Origin: CAIMUX01 sp964473865
GTDB taxonomy: Bacteria; Eisenbacteria; RBG-16-71-46; CAIMUX01
NCBI GenBank assembly: GCA_964473865.1
Contig: CAYYQN010000020.1
Location: 1-64,000 of the forward strand
Length of the DNA: 64,000 bases
Direction: 5' to 3'
In this document: positions 8,715-16,021 of the stretch, piece after piece
How the letters are laid out: every line of letters begins with the position of its first letter
How positions within the stretch are numbered: the stretch's first letter is position 1
The notes under the pieces: model-generated
The model's input: only the letters and a program-made list of their open reading frames with translations
The model's database searches: none
What the model was told of the DNA's origin: nothing
Made by a program: the position numbers and the translations under genes

Positions 8715-9638
8715 TCATCCGTTGGCGCCGGAAAGGGAACCCCCGAAGACCTTTCTGCGCGCGTGGTCGACAAGATTGGCCACGGCGGGATTGCGGAACT
8801 GGCGTTGAGCGGAGACGACGAAGATCTGTTCGCGGAGTCCCTCGACCGGCCCGACCCGCAGAACGCCGGCCTGGGCGCGGACGTCGCGTTCGACGACGGA
8901 CGGCACGGCGAAGATCCCGTTCCCGGCGTGACCGGAGACCGTGATGAGCGCGGTATCGTCGAACGTAGCCACCACCAGGGGTTTGATCTCGCAGCGCTCG
9001 AACCACTCCTCAAGTCCCCGGCGCAGGGCAGTGACGCGGCCGGGCAGGATAAAGGGGGCGCCATTCAGGCCCTTCGGGAATCGCCGCCGGTACCGGTTCG
9101 CGAGCTCCGGCGTCGCCATCAGGACCACCCCCGAATCTCCGAGCAGACGGCTGAAGAGGCGCATCCCTTCGCGGGGTCCCGGCGGGGAATCGAGGATCAG
9201 GATATCCAGTTCCCCCGCGATCAGAGCAAGCAGGAGCTTGTCGGAGTTGTCCTCGCGAACTACGACGTGAACACGACCACGGGGCGTCAACAACGGCTGA
9301 ATCAGTCTTTGGGCGAGCGTCTTCGCCACGACATCGGCAAGCCCGATGGTAAGGCGGCCCGGGCGCTCACTCGGGCGGCAGCGGACAGCGTCCATCAGAT
9401 CCGCCCCGAGCGTGAAGATCTCCTCGGCGAAGGGCAGGACCAGGCGACCCAGCTCAGTCAGCTGCAGGCGCCGTCCCACTCTCTCGAACAGCGGTCCCCC
9501 CAGAGAGGCTTCCAGGGTGCGGATCTGTCCGCTCAGTGTCGACTGGGTGAGATGCAGCCGAGCGGCCGCCTTGGAGACGCCTCCCTCGCGGGCGACGAGC
9601 CAGAAGTAAAGAAGGTGGTCATAGTTCATTCGCTCCAT
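8715..9638 (-). CDS. LysR-family regulator, NhaR-like
   Basis: A 307-residue LysR-type regulator. The winged HTH at about 4-63 starts M-N-Y-D-H-L-L-Y-F-W, the signature opening of NhaR-type LysR proteins, and contains the expected A-A-A-R-L-H-L-T-Q-S-T-L-S-G-Q-I core and L-F-E-R loop. Residues 95-300 are the substrate-binding-type effector domain. NhaR in enterobacteria responds to sodium and controls antiporters, but no antiporter lies next to this gene, so the regulon is unknown. A start three codons later (9629) aligns better with the family but lacks a better ribosome site. It is transcribed away from the nucleotidyltransferase gene across 336 bases. Confidence 0.87.
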   Translation of the reverse strand: MERMNYDHLLYFWLVAREGGVSKAAARLHLTQSTLSGQIRTLEASLGGPLFERVGRRLQLTELGRLVLPFAEEIFTLGADLMDAVRCRPSERPGRLTIGLADVVAKTLAQRLIQPLLTPRGRVHVVVREDNSDKLLLALIAGELDILILDSPPGPREGMRLFSRLLGDSGVVLMATPELANRYRRRFPKGLNGAPFILPGRVTALRRGLEEWFERCEIKPLVVATFDDTALITVSGHAGNGIFAVPSVVERDVRAQAGVLRVGPVEGLREQIFVVSAQRQFRNPAVANLVDHARRKVFGGSLSGANG

Positions 9639-9974
9639 GGCTTCACGTTACATCGATTCAGCCGATCGATCCAGAGCGAATAATCGAATTGTCCTAATCG
9701 TCCCGGGCTGGGAACATGGAACTGGCGGAAGAGCTGGGGTGTTCACCGCGGCACGGGGCGAGCTGATGGCGTGACTTGGGCGGGTTGACGTCGGAACTGT
9801 CCGGCAGAGCGTTTCTCCCCGCCCGGGCGGGGGAGGGTAAGCCTCGGCGGAGAACGACAGCTTGCGCGCTCTGCTCTCTTCGATCTGATTCGCTCCCTGA
9901 CCCGAGGCGGATGCCCCCGGGTGGGCATTCGCGTTACCCGCCGCCCAAACAGCGGCCTCGACAGGAGTCGTCAA
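9639..9974. promoter_or_regulatory. Divergent intergenic region with repeated TAATCG
   Basis: No gene is supported here. Close to the LysR start the + strand carries TAATCG twice, at 9681-9686 and 9695-9700, embedded in AT-richer sequence than the surroundings. The location fits an autoregulatory LysR site, but the repeat is direct rather than the usual T-N11-A dyad, so this is only a suggestion. The remaining 270 bases show nothing recognisable. Confidence 0.25.
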
Positions 9975-10871
9975 ATGGGATTCGGGACAGCTCCATGGGT
10001 CGTCATCCTGGCTGGGGGGAATGGCAAACGGCTCCTGCCGGTGACCACGGAGAAGTCCGGACGACCAGTGCCGAAGCAGTTCTGCCGGCTCGACGGCCGC
10101 GTGTCGATGCTTGGGATCACGGTTGCCCGCGCCCGAGGACTTACAGACGCCGAGCGGATTGCCGTAGCCGTCCTCGAGCAACATCGCCACTGGTGGGAGA
10201 AGGAGCTTTCGGGAGTCAACGCGGGGAATGTGATCCGACAGACGCAGGACCGAGGAACGGGCATCGCCCTCTACGTCGCGCTCCGACACATCCGGAGGAT
10301 CGATCCGGACGCCAGCGTCGTCGTGATGCCCTCCGACCAGATGGTCGACGATGAGGAGCTCCTGCGGGCGGCGATTCGGGAGGCCCTGGAAGCGTCGGAA
10401 GATCGCCGATATGGGGTGCTGCTCGGGGCGGGTGCGCGCCGGGCGGATTCCTCGGTCGGATGGATCCGGCCGGGGCCGGCAGGGCCAGGACGGGTCCGTG
10501 CGGTCCTGGATTTCATCGAGAAGCCCGACTCCGCAAAGAGTGTTACTTGTCTGCGTGCGGGGTGGTACGTCAACACCATGATCCTGGCGGGTGGTCTGTC
10601 CGCCCTGCTCGGACTCTACGAGGAGGTGCTGCCTGCGCGATGGTGGACGTTGTGGACGGACGAGGAGGGGTCTTCTGCTGACGCACGCCGCCCCGCCCCT
10701 CCTCGGGTGGATCTCAGTGGTGATCTGCTGCCTCTGGCAACGGAGCGCCTGCGCGTGCTCCCGCTGCCGGACTGCGGATGGACGGATGTCGGTACGGTCG
10801 AGCGTCTCAAAGCATGGTGGACCAGCCACCCGGGAACGCTGGAGCGGGTCCATCGATGCGGTGTCATTTGA
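9975..10871 (+). CDS. Mannose-1-phosphate guanylyltransferase-like nucleotidyltransferase
   Basis: A 298-residue GT-A-fold nucleotidyltransferase that should join a sugar-1-phosphate to an NTP. The signature is A-G-G-N-G-K-R-L-L-P-x-T...P-K-Q-F at residues 13-36, closest to ManC-type mannose-1-phosphate guanylyltransferases. The acidic metal motif M-P-S-D-Q-M and a late D-C-G-W-T-D-V-G-T segment also match. The canonical N-S-G-M/I strand reads V-N-T-M here. It lacks the C-terminal isomerase/cupin domain of long ManC proteins. The ATG at 9975 has a GGAG box; an upstream in-frame start at 9921 has none. No other glycan genes are nearby; the Rnk-like gene follows after 59 bases in the same direction. 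Confidence 0.82.
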   Translation: MGFGTAPWVVILAGGNGKRLLPVTTEKSGRPVPKQFCRLDGRVSMLGITVARARGLTDAERIAVAVLEQHRHWWEKELSGVNAGNVIRQTQDRGTGIALYVALRHIRRIDPDASVVVMPSDQMVDDEELLRAAIREALEASEDRRYGVLLGAGARRADSSVGWIRPGPAGPGRVRAVLDFIEKPDSAKSVTCLRAGWYVNTMILAGGLSALLGLYEEVLPARWWTLWTDEEGSSADARRPAPPRVDLSGDLLPLATERLRVLPLPDCGWTDVGTVERLKAWWTSHPGTLERVHRCGVI

Positions 10872-10930
10872 GTCCGGGTTGCAGGCGGGGGGGGGGCGGA
10901 CGCGGGCAATCGGAAAGGAGGGGCGAGGCC

Positions 10931-11341
10931 ATGGCGGATCGGGTGATTCTCACTGATAGCGATGCCGCTCGAATCGAGGACCTGACGACGAACTGGGGCT
11001 TGACCCGCGGTGCGGACCGCATGACGTATTTGAGACTTCGCCAGAAGCTGAAGCACGCTCAGGTCGTTCCATGGAATGCCGTGGAACGGGGAGTTGTGAC
11101 CGTGCGAAGCCGCGTCGTCGTACGCGACGGGAACTCCGGGCAGACGCTGACCTGCACTCTCGTCTTTCCGGAGGAGGCCGACTACGAGGCTGGCCGTATC
11201 TCGGTGACCGCACCGATCGGAGCAGCCATCCTCGGCCAGCGGGAAGGAGACCTCGTCGAGTGGGAAGGGGCGGTCGGGATCCTGCGCATCCAGATTCAGA
11301 AGGTGCTCTACCAGCCGGAGGCTGCCGCGGTCGGAAGCTGA
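10931..11341 (+). CDS. Rnk/GreA-C-type RNA polymerase-binding protein
   Basis: A 136-residue protein with the layout of Rnk, the regulator of nucleoside diphosphate kinase. It has a short N-terminal helical part (residues 1-50, too short to be the GreA coiled-coil) and a GreA/GreB C-terminal FKBP-like domain (V-T-V-R-S-R-V-V-V-R-D...; F-P-E-E-A-D; I-S-V-T-A-P-I-G-A-A-I-L-G-Q-R-E-G-D). It presumably binds the RNA polymerase secondary channel. Several Rnk paralogues in FCB-type bacteria are uncharacterised. The ATG has AAGGAGG upstream. A hairpin follows the stop closely. Confidence 0.82.
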   Translation: MADRVILTDSDAARIEDLTTNWGLTRGADRMTYLRLRQKLKHAQVVPWNAVERGVVTVRSRVVVRDGNSGQTLTCTLVFPEEADYEAGRISVTAPIGAAILGQREGDLVEWEGAVGILRIQIQKVLYQPEAAAVGS

Positions 11342-11353
11342 GAGCGGACGGTC

Positions 11354-11370
11354 AGGGCGTTCATCGCCCT
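11354..11370 (+). terminator. Hairpin after the Rnk-like gene
   Basis: AGGGCG, loop TTCAT, CGCCCT: a perfect 6-bp GC stem 13 bases past the stop codon. No clear U-run follows, so efficiency is uncertain. Confidence 0.4.
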
Positions 11371-11531
11371 CTCCATGCTCACGTGATGCCAGGGAAGGAG
11401 GGCACCCGGCGCCGGGACTCGCCGGCGGCGCATCTGTTCCGCGAACCTGCAGCGTCAGGCGCCCTCCGCAGAGAGCATCGCCTGCCTGCACAGCTCCCAG
11501 CGAGACCCGGACCGTGCCGACGGCGATCCCT

Positions 11532-12320
11532 CTACCTGTCGCCGTCCTTCGCGAAGTCGAAATCAACGTCGACCTGCAATGTCAGCGTGCTCGGGGCCAG
11601 GTGAGTGTCGTTGTAGATGTCATAGCCTGCGAGCATCGTCATGCTGTCAGTGACTCTCCAGGATCCCCCGAGGCTGAGAGTTCCATACGCGGACTTCGTG
11701 CCCATGTAGTCCACACAGTCCACACAGAGCCAGAGTCGGTCGGAGATCTCCGGTACGGTCCGCTCCCAGGCCAACAAGACCCCGGCGTTGTCCTCCCGTC
11801 CGCCCACGTCGACGAGGAGTGTCCGGCTGCCGCTGAAGTACCCGACTGACGCCCGACCAACCGGCCCCAGGGTCCGGGCCGCTTTCGCGTAGACCACGTT
11901 GTAATCCGTCCCTCCACTCCTCGTGCCGACGTCGAAGATCCCCACGGCGAGTGCGGGGGAGTACGAGGTGAACGCGTTCTCGGGGATTCCGAGCTTGCCG
12001 TTAAAGTAGACAGGATACGAATCCAGTGCTCCGTAGCCCGTCTTGTGGTCCGCCCCGAGCTCCAGGTTGAGCCTCTGTAGAGGCAGAACGCCAAAGGTGA
12101 GACCGAGATTGGTGACACTTGGAGGACGGACACCGGATGAATTGCTCTCGACTGGAATGTACAGATCGTTCGTAAGATGGATGCTGTTGAAACGCTGCAC
12201 ATCCGTTGAGGGAGTCCAGATGTGCGTCGAAGCCGTGGCTTGGGCGTTGGGTGCAGCCAGAGCGGTGCCGAGAAGGCCGATTACGGCGACGGGCAGAGCC
12301 CACAGCATGGCCTGTTTCAT
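11532..12320 (-). CDS. Outer-membrane beta-barrel protein, porin-like, linked to Amt
   Basis: A 262-residue exported protein with a signal peptide (residues 1-22, cleavage near A-L-A-A) followed by alternating polar/aromatic strands typical of a small barrel. It is not confidently placed in a named family; TorF-like putative porins, which are found near ammonium-transport genes in proteobacteria, are one possibility. The chain ends in an acidic tail rather than an aromatic residue, which is atypical for a barrel. The start has a near-perfect GGAGGTGA box. It lies 13 bases downstream of the ammonium transporter gene on the same strand, so both are probably cotranscribed, and a role in outer-membrane passage of ammonium is inferred from this only. 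Confidence 0.65.
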   Translation of the reverse strand: MKQAMLWALPVAVIGLLGTALAAPNAQATASTHIWTPSTDVQRFNSIHLTNDLYIPVESNSSGVRPPSVTNLGLTFGVLPLQRLNLELGADHKTGYGALDSYPVYFNGKLGIPENAFTSYSPALAVGIFDVGTRSGGTDYNVVYAKAARTLGPVGRASVGYFSGSRTLLVDVGGREDNAGVLLAWERTVPEISDRLWLCVDCVDYMGTKSAYGTLSLGGSWRVTDSMTMLAGYDIYNDTHLAPSTLTLQVDVDFDFAKDGDR

Positions 12321-12333
12321 TGGTCACCTCCAC

Positions 12334-13590
12334 TCAAAGGGGCGTGTTCACCCCGCGTGCCGCCGTCAAGAGGACCTCCTCGTCGTAGGCAGACTCACCA
12401 TGGAGCGATGCGTCCAGGCCCTTCTCCTCCTCATCCAGAGTCGTGCGGACGCGGGTGAAGATGTTGATGATCCTGAGCATGGCGTAGGTGAACCCGAGGG
12501 CGTAGATCGACGAGACAACCACGGTGACCACCTGCGTGGTGAAGAAGCGTGCGTTGCCGTGGAAGAGTCCGTTCGAGCCCGCCGCGTTCACCGCCTGATC
12601 CCCCAGGAGGCCCAAGAGCACGACGCCGAGAGCACCGCCGACTCCGTGGACTCCCCAGACATCAAGCGCGTCATCCCACTTCAAGCGATTCTTGAGATTC
12701 ACGGCGAAGTAACAGACCACGCCGGCGGCAATCCCGATGATGGCCGCGCTCGTGGGCGTCACATAGCCGGCGCACGGGGTGATCGTGGCCAGACCGGCGA
12801 CGGCCCCCGTCAGCAGCCCGAGGAACTTCGGCTTGCGCTCGACGATCCAGGCAAGCAGCAACCAGGTCGGGCCGGCGAACGAGGCGGCGATGTCCGTGTT
12901 CAGGAAGGCGAGACCCGTCACGGCATCGACCTTCAGCTCACTGCCGGCATTGAAACCGTACCAGCCGAACCAGAGTAGCCCGGTCCCCAGGGCCACCAGG
13001 GGGATCGAATGGGGAATGCTGTCGCCGATCCGGCGCCGGCCGACGTAGAGCACGGATGCGAGAGCGGCCATCCCGGCGATGTTGTGGACGACGACTCCGC
13101 CCGCGAAGTCGAGCACGCCCAACTTGGCCAGCAAGCCACCACCCCAGACCATGTGCACGAACGGGAAGTACACGAAGGTGAGCCAGCCCACCAGGAAGGC
13201 GAGATAGGCGCCGAAGCGGACCCGGTTGGAGAAAGCGCCCGTGATGAGCGCCGGGGTGATGATCGCGAACATCATTTGATAGGCCATGAACACGAACTCG
13301 GGGATGTTCCCGTCACCGAACGGGCAGACCGTGTTCAGGCTCACCCCGTGCAAAAAGGCCTTGTCGAGATTCCCGATGACCCCGCCCGCGCCCCCGCTGA
13401 AGCACAAGCTATAGCCGTAGGCCCACCAGATGATCGTCGTCACTCCCATTGAGACGAAGCTCTGGATCATGATCGTGAGCACGTTCTTGCGGCCCACCAG
13501 GCCGCCGTAGAAGAAGGCCAGGCCCGGCGTCATCAGCATGACGAGGCTGCTGGCGACCAGCATGAACGCCGTGTTTCCCGTGTCGAACAT
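12334..13590 (-). CDS. amt: Ammonium transporter Amt
   Basis: A 418-residue Amt/Mep/Rh channel with 11 predicted membrane spans. Diagnostic stretches are F-F-Y-G-G-L-V near the start, V-V-H-N-I-A-G-M with the first pore histidine, W-F-G-W-Y-G-F-N, D-D-A-L-D-V and G-V-H-G-V-G-G with the second pore histidine of the twin-His motif. The cytoplasmic tail (E-E-E-K-G-L-D) keeps the conserved regulatory helix. No cleavable signal peptide is present. I prefer ATG 13590, with GGGGG-AA upstream, over the one seven codons earlier. Unusually, no glnK/P-II gene accompanies it; an outer-membrane barrel gene follows instead. A convergent-looking long dyad lies in its leader. Confidence 0.95.
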   Translation of the reverse strand: MFDTGNTAFMLVASSLVMLMTPGLAFFYGGLVGRKNVLTIMIQSFVSMGVTTIIWWAYGYSLCFSGGAGGVIGNLDKAFLHGVSLNTVCPFGDGNIPEFVFMAYQMMFAIITPALITGAFSNRVRFGAYLAFLVGWLTFVYFPFVHMVWGGGLLAKLGVLDFAGGVVVHNIAGMAALASVLYVGRRRIGDSIPHSIPLVALGTGLLWFGWYGFNAGSELKVDAVTGLAFLNTDIAASFAGPTWLLLAWIVERKPKFLGLLTGAVAGLATITPCAGYVTPTSAAIIGIAAGVVCYFAVNLKNRLKWDDALDVWGVHGVGGALGVVLLGLLGDQAVNAAGSNGLFHGNARFFTTQVVTVVVSSIYALGFTYAMLRIINIFTRVRTTLDEEEKGLDASLHGESAYDEEVLLTAARGVNTPL

Positions 13591-13622
13591 GTTTCCCCCA
13601 GTGCATGACAATCATCCCGATT

Positions 13623-13651
13623 CGGCCTTCAACCATCCTGGAGGAAGGCCG
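13623..13651. promoter_or_regulatory. Dyad in the amt leader
   Basis: CGGCCTT at 13623-13629 and AAGGCCG at 13645-13651 form a perfect 7-bp inverted repeat with a 15-base centre, extending to 9 of 10 with flanking bases. It lies 33-61 bases upstream of the amt start and could be an operator or an mRNA hairpin. No sigma-54 element was recognised near it. Confidence 0.35.
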
Positions 13652-13743
13652 ATTGGATCGCCATCGGGAGAGTCCTGATTCTCTCTCGGGGAGAGCCTGA
13701 TGTGGTTCGTCGCCTTGGCGGACCAATTCGCCCGCCGTCCGGA

Positions 13744-14433
13744 TCATTCGAGGGGAGTGAGCCCCTCCCGGATCGCGTAGCGGGTCAACTCGGCCACGGT
13801 GCGAAGCTGAAGCTTGTCCATGATGTGCTGGCGGTGTGTTTCCACGGTCTTGGCGCTCACGTTCAACAGGTCGCCGATCTGCCTGGTCGACTTTCCCTCG
13901 GCGAGGAGCTGGAGCACCTCGCGTTCTCGAGAGCTGAGCATCCCGAAGGCGGAGTCGCCGGCCGGCCCCGATGCCTGAACGGCCTGTGCGACCACTTGTT
14001 CGATTCCTTCCGCGAGATGGAACTGGCCGCTCGAGACTTTACGGATCGCCCGCAACACCTCCTCGGGCGCGGAACTCTTGAGGAGGTAGCCCCGGGCCCC
14101 GGCGCGCAGCGCTTCCGTCACGTAGCGCCGGTCGGCGTGCATCGACAGGATGATCACCCGCGTGTCCGGAGTCTCATCGTGGATCCGTCGGGCAGCCTCG
14201 ATCCCGTTCAAGTCCGGCATGGAGATGTCCAGCAGCAGGATGTCGGGGCGATGCTCGGCGGCGGCGGCTACGGCTGCGAGTCCGGTGGCCGCCTCTGCGA
14301 CGATGCGGACGCCCGGCTGCTTGCCAAGAAACTGCCGCAGCCCGAGCAGAAAGAGCCGGTGGTCATCGGCAATGACGATCCTGAGGTCATCGGCCCCGGT
14401 TCTTCCTTCCCTTGGCGTGCGCGTGCTGCGCAT
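13744..14433 (-). CDS. NarL/FixJ-type response regulator
   Basis: A 229-residue two-domain regulator. The receiver (about 17-130) has the D-D acid pair, phosphoacceptor in I-L-L-L-D-I-S-M-P and K of Y-L-L-K-S. The LuxR-type HTH (about 165-225) has L-S-S-R-E-R-E-V-L-Q-L-L-A-E-G-K-S and V-S-A-K-T-V-E-T-H. An extra 14 residues precede the receiver. Its ATG directly abuts the upstream kinase stop (TGA-ATG) with a GGAGG inside the kinase 3' end, so translation is coupled. It is separated from amt by 150 bases on the same strand; regulation of amt is possible but unproven. Confidence 0.9.
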   Translation of the reverse strand: MRSTRTPREGRTGADDLRIVIADDHRLFLLGLRQFLGKQPGVRIVAEAATGLAAVAAAAEHRPDILLLDISMPDLNGIEAARRIHDETPDTRVIILSMHADRRYVTEALRAGARGYLLKSSAPEEVLRAIRKVSSGQFHLAEGIEQVVAQAVQASGPAGDSAFGMLSSREREVLQLLAEGKSTRQIGDLLNVSAKTVETHRQHIMDKLQLRTVAELTRYAIREGLTPLE

Positions 14434-15252
14434 TCAGGCCTCCATTGGAAGAATCAGGCGCACGGTCGTCCCGGCGCCGGGGGATGACAAAACGGTCATC
14501 TCGCCTCCGAACGAGCGCAGGCGCTCACGAATGCTGAACAGCCCGAAGCCGTGTTGGGTACCGGCCGCCCAGCCGAGCCGATCCACGTCGAAGCCCGTCC
14601 CGTCGTCGGCAACCTCGAGACTCAGGGACGATCCGTCCCGCTCCAGCCGGAGTCGGGCCATGCTGACCTGGGCGTACTTCACGACATTGGTCAGAAGCTC
14701 CTGAACGCACTTGTAGGCCGTGACGCGCAGGGCTTCCGGCAGCCGGTCGGGAGAATCGAGTCGCAGATCAAGCGCGACGCGCAGATTGTGCCGCTGCAGG
14801 TATCTCTCCGCCAACCACTCCAGTGCCGCGGCCAGCCCCAGGTCATACAGGACCGGAGGGCTGAGGTCGAACGTCAGTCTGCGTGTTTGCCGGATCGCGC
14901 GCTCCAGGAGCGACAGGATCTCCTCCAGGCTCCTTTCGAAGCCATAGAAGACTGCGTCGCCGCGGAACTGGGCAATGCGGAGCTTGATAAAGGCGAACTC
15001 CTGGATGATGTCGTCATGCAGTGCTACGGCGATCTCGCGCCGTTCCCGCGCTTCGGCCAAGGACAGCTCGGTCGCAAGCCGCCGGAGCCGGCTTTGGTTG
15101 TCCTCGATCTGCAGGCGAGCTTCGCGGTTCTGCTCGACCTCGCGATGGAGTTGTTCGTTGCTGCGGCGCAGGGCCTCCGTCCGATCGGCCAGAAGCCTCT
15201 CAAGCGACTCGATCCGTTCTCGAAAGTCTTCCATGGCAAGTCGAATCCGCAA
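14434..15252 (-). CDS. Soluble NarX/DegS-type histidine kinase
   Basis: A 272-residue HisKA_3-class kinase and cognate partner of the NarL-type regulator. Residues 8-70 form a long coiled coil; no membrane span is present, so the signal must be cytoplasmic or delivered by a partner. The phosphoacceptor box R-E-I-A-V-A-L-H-D-D-I-I-Q has H79. The ATPase shows V-Q-E-L-L-T-N-V-V-K-Y-A, D-D-G-T-G-F and G-F-G-L-F-S-I-R-E-R. The start is either a TTG (15252) or the ATG six codons in (15234); neither has a good ribosome site. Compared with typical NarX proteins it lacks any sensor domain. Confidence 0.85.
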   Translation of the reverse strand: MRIRLAMEDFRERIESLERLLADRTEALRRSNEQLHREVEQNREARLQIEDNQSRLRRLATELSLAEARERREIAVALHDDIIQEFAFIKLRIAQFRGDAVFYGFERSLEEILSLLERAIRQTRRLTFDLSPPVLYDLGLAAALEWLAERYLQRHNLRVALDLRLDSPDRLPEALRVTAYKCVQELLTNVVKYAQVSMARLRLERDGSSLSLEVADDGTGFDVDRLGWAAGTQHGFGLFSIRERLRSFGGEMTVLSSPGAGTTVRLILPMEA

Positions 15253-16021
15253 CTCGGCTTTCGTCCGATGACCCGGTACTACGATGCCGGTCTTCCATCG
15301 CTCCGCGGGTGGTCGAGCCGGGGACAGCGTTCGCGGGTGATGCGCCTGTTGGGAGCTCCTCGGCTGCAGTCGCGGTCCGGATCGCCCCCAAAGACAACCC
15401 GGAGTCCATTGTAACCGGAAACGTACAACCCCGGGTACTCAGTGTAGTGCCGGCAGCGCACAAGCCGGGCTGGTCTGCTGAAGACGAGTCCGCGTCGAGC
15501 CCGCCTTGATGGACCTGCCCTTCCACAGACCGGATCCGGCCCCCCGCCGACGACTCGCGCCGGATCAGGTTGAGGAATTGTCGGAAGGCAGGCTTTCGCC
15601 GGCGCGGCATCCCTGGGCCGGGCGAGTGGGCCGAACGCCAACCCGATCCCGGCCGTCCGGATCTCCCGACACCCGCGGTGCGGCCCGGCGGCAGTCTGGC
15701 ACACCGCCTGCGTGGTCTCCGGCGGAGCGAGCGCGTACGGAGACCCGGGGCCTGAGCCGGTCAGGCCTATGAGCTAACCGTAAGTCCCGCAGTCTGAACG
15801 GAGACTGTAGAACGTCCGGGTCCTGTCGTCTGTGAGTGGGAACAGAGCTCCTCGCGAACTCGCCAACCGGCCACCTCCATTGCCCGGGGGCGAGGCAGCC
15901 GGAGCCGCACCACCGCCCGCCGACGATCCGGCGCGGATTCGTGTGCGGTTGCTGCAACTCCTTCGTGGCCACACCGTACGCACTCCGGACCGGGGTGTGT
16001 CGGCAGCGGGAGGGCTCATCC
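15253..16021. other. 769-base gap without a gene; two dyads
   Basis: No open frame here has credible coding character. Two dyads are visible. TTGTA-N10-TACAA at 15409-15428 lies in the upstream region of the histidine kinase gene. CAGTCT-N6-AGACTG at 15790-15807 is a small potential hairpin upstream of the next gene. The end holds the ribosome site of the TTG-started gene. Frames extending leftward from that gene into this region look non-coding. Confidence 0.4.

Noticed and set aside
12334..13743. Sigma-54 promoter for amt
   Set aside because: No GG-N10-GC element could be found in the leader on the minus strand.
15836..16021. N-terminal extension of the membrane spermidine-synthase-like protein
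   Set aside because: The added 62 residues are Pro/Arg/Cys-rich, without signal or conserved character, and the TTG at 16022 has a strong ribosome site.
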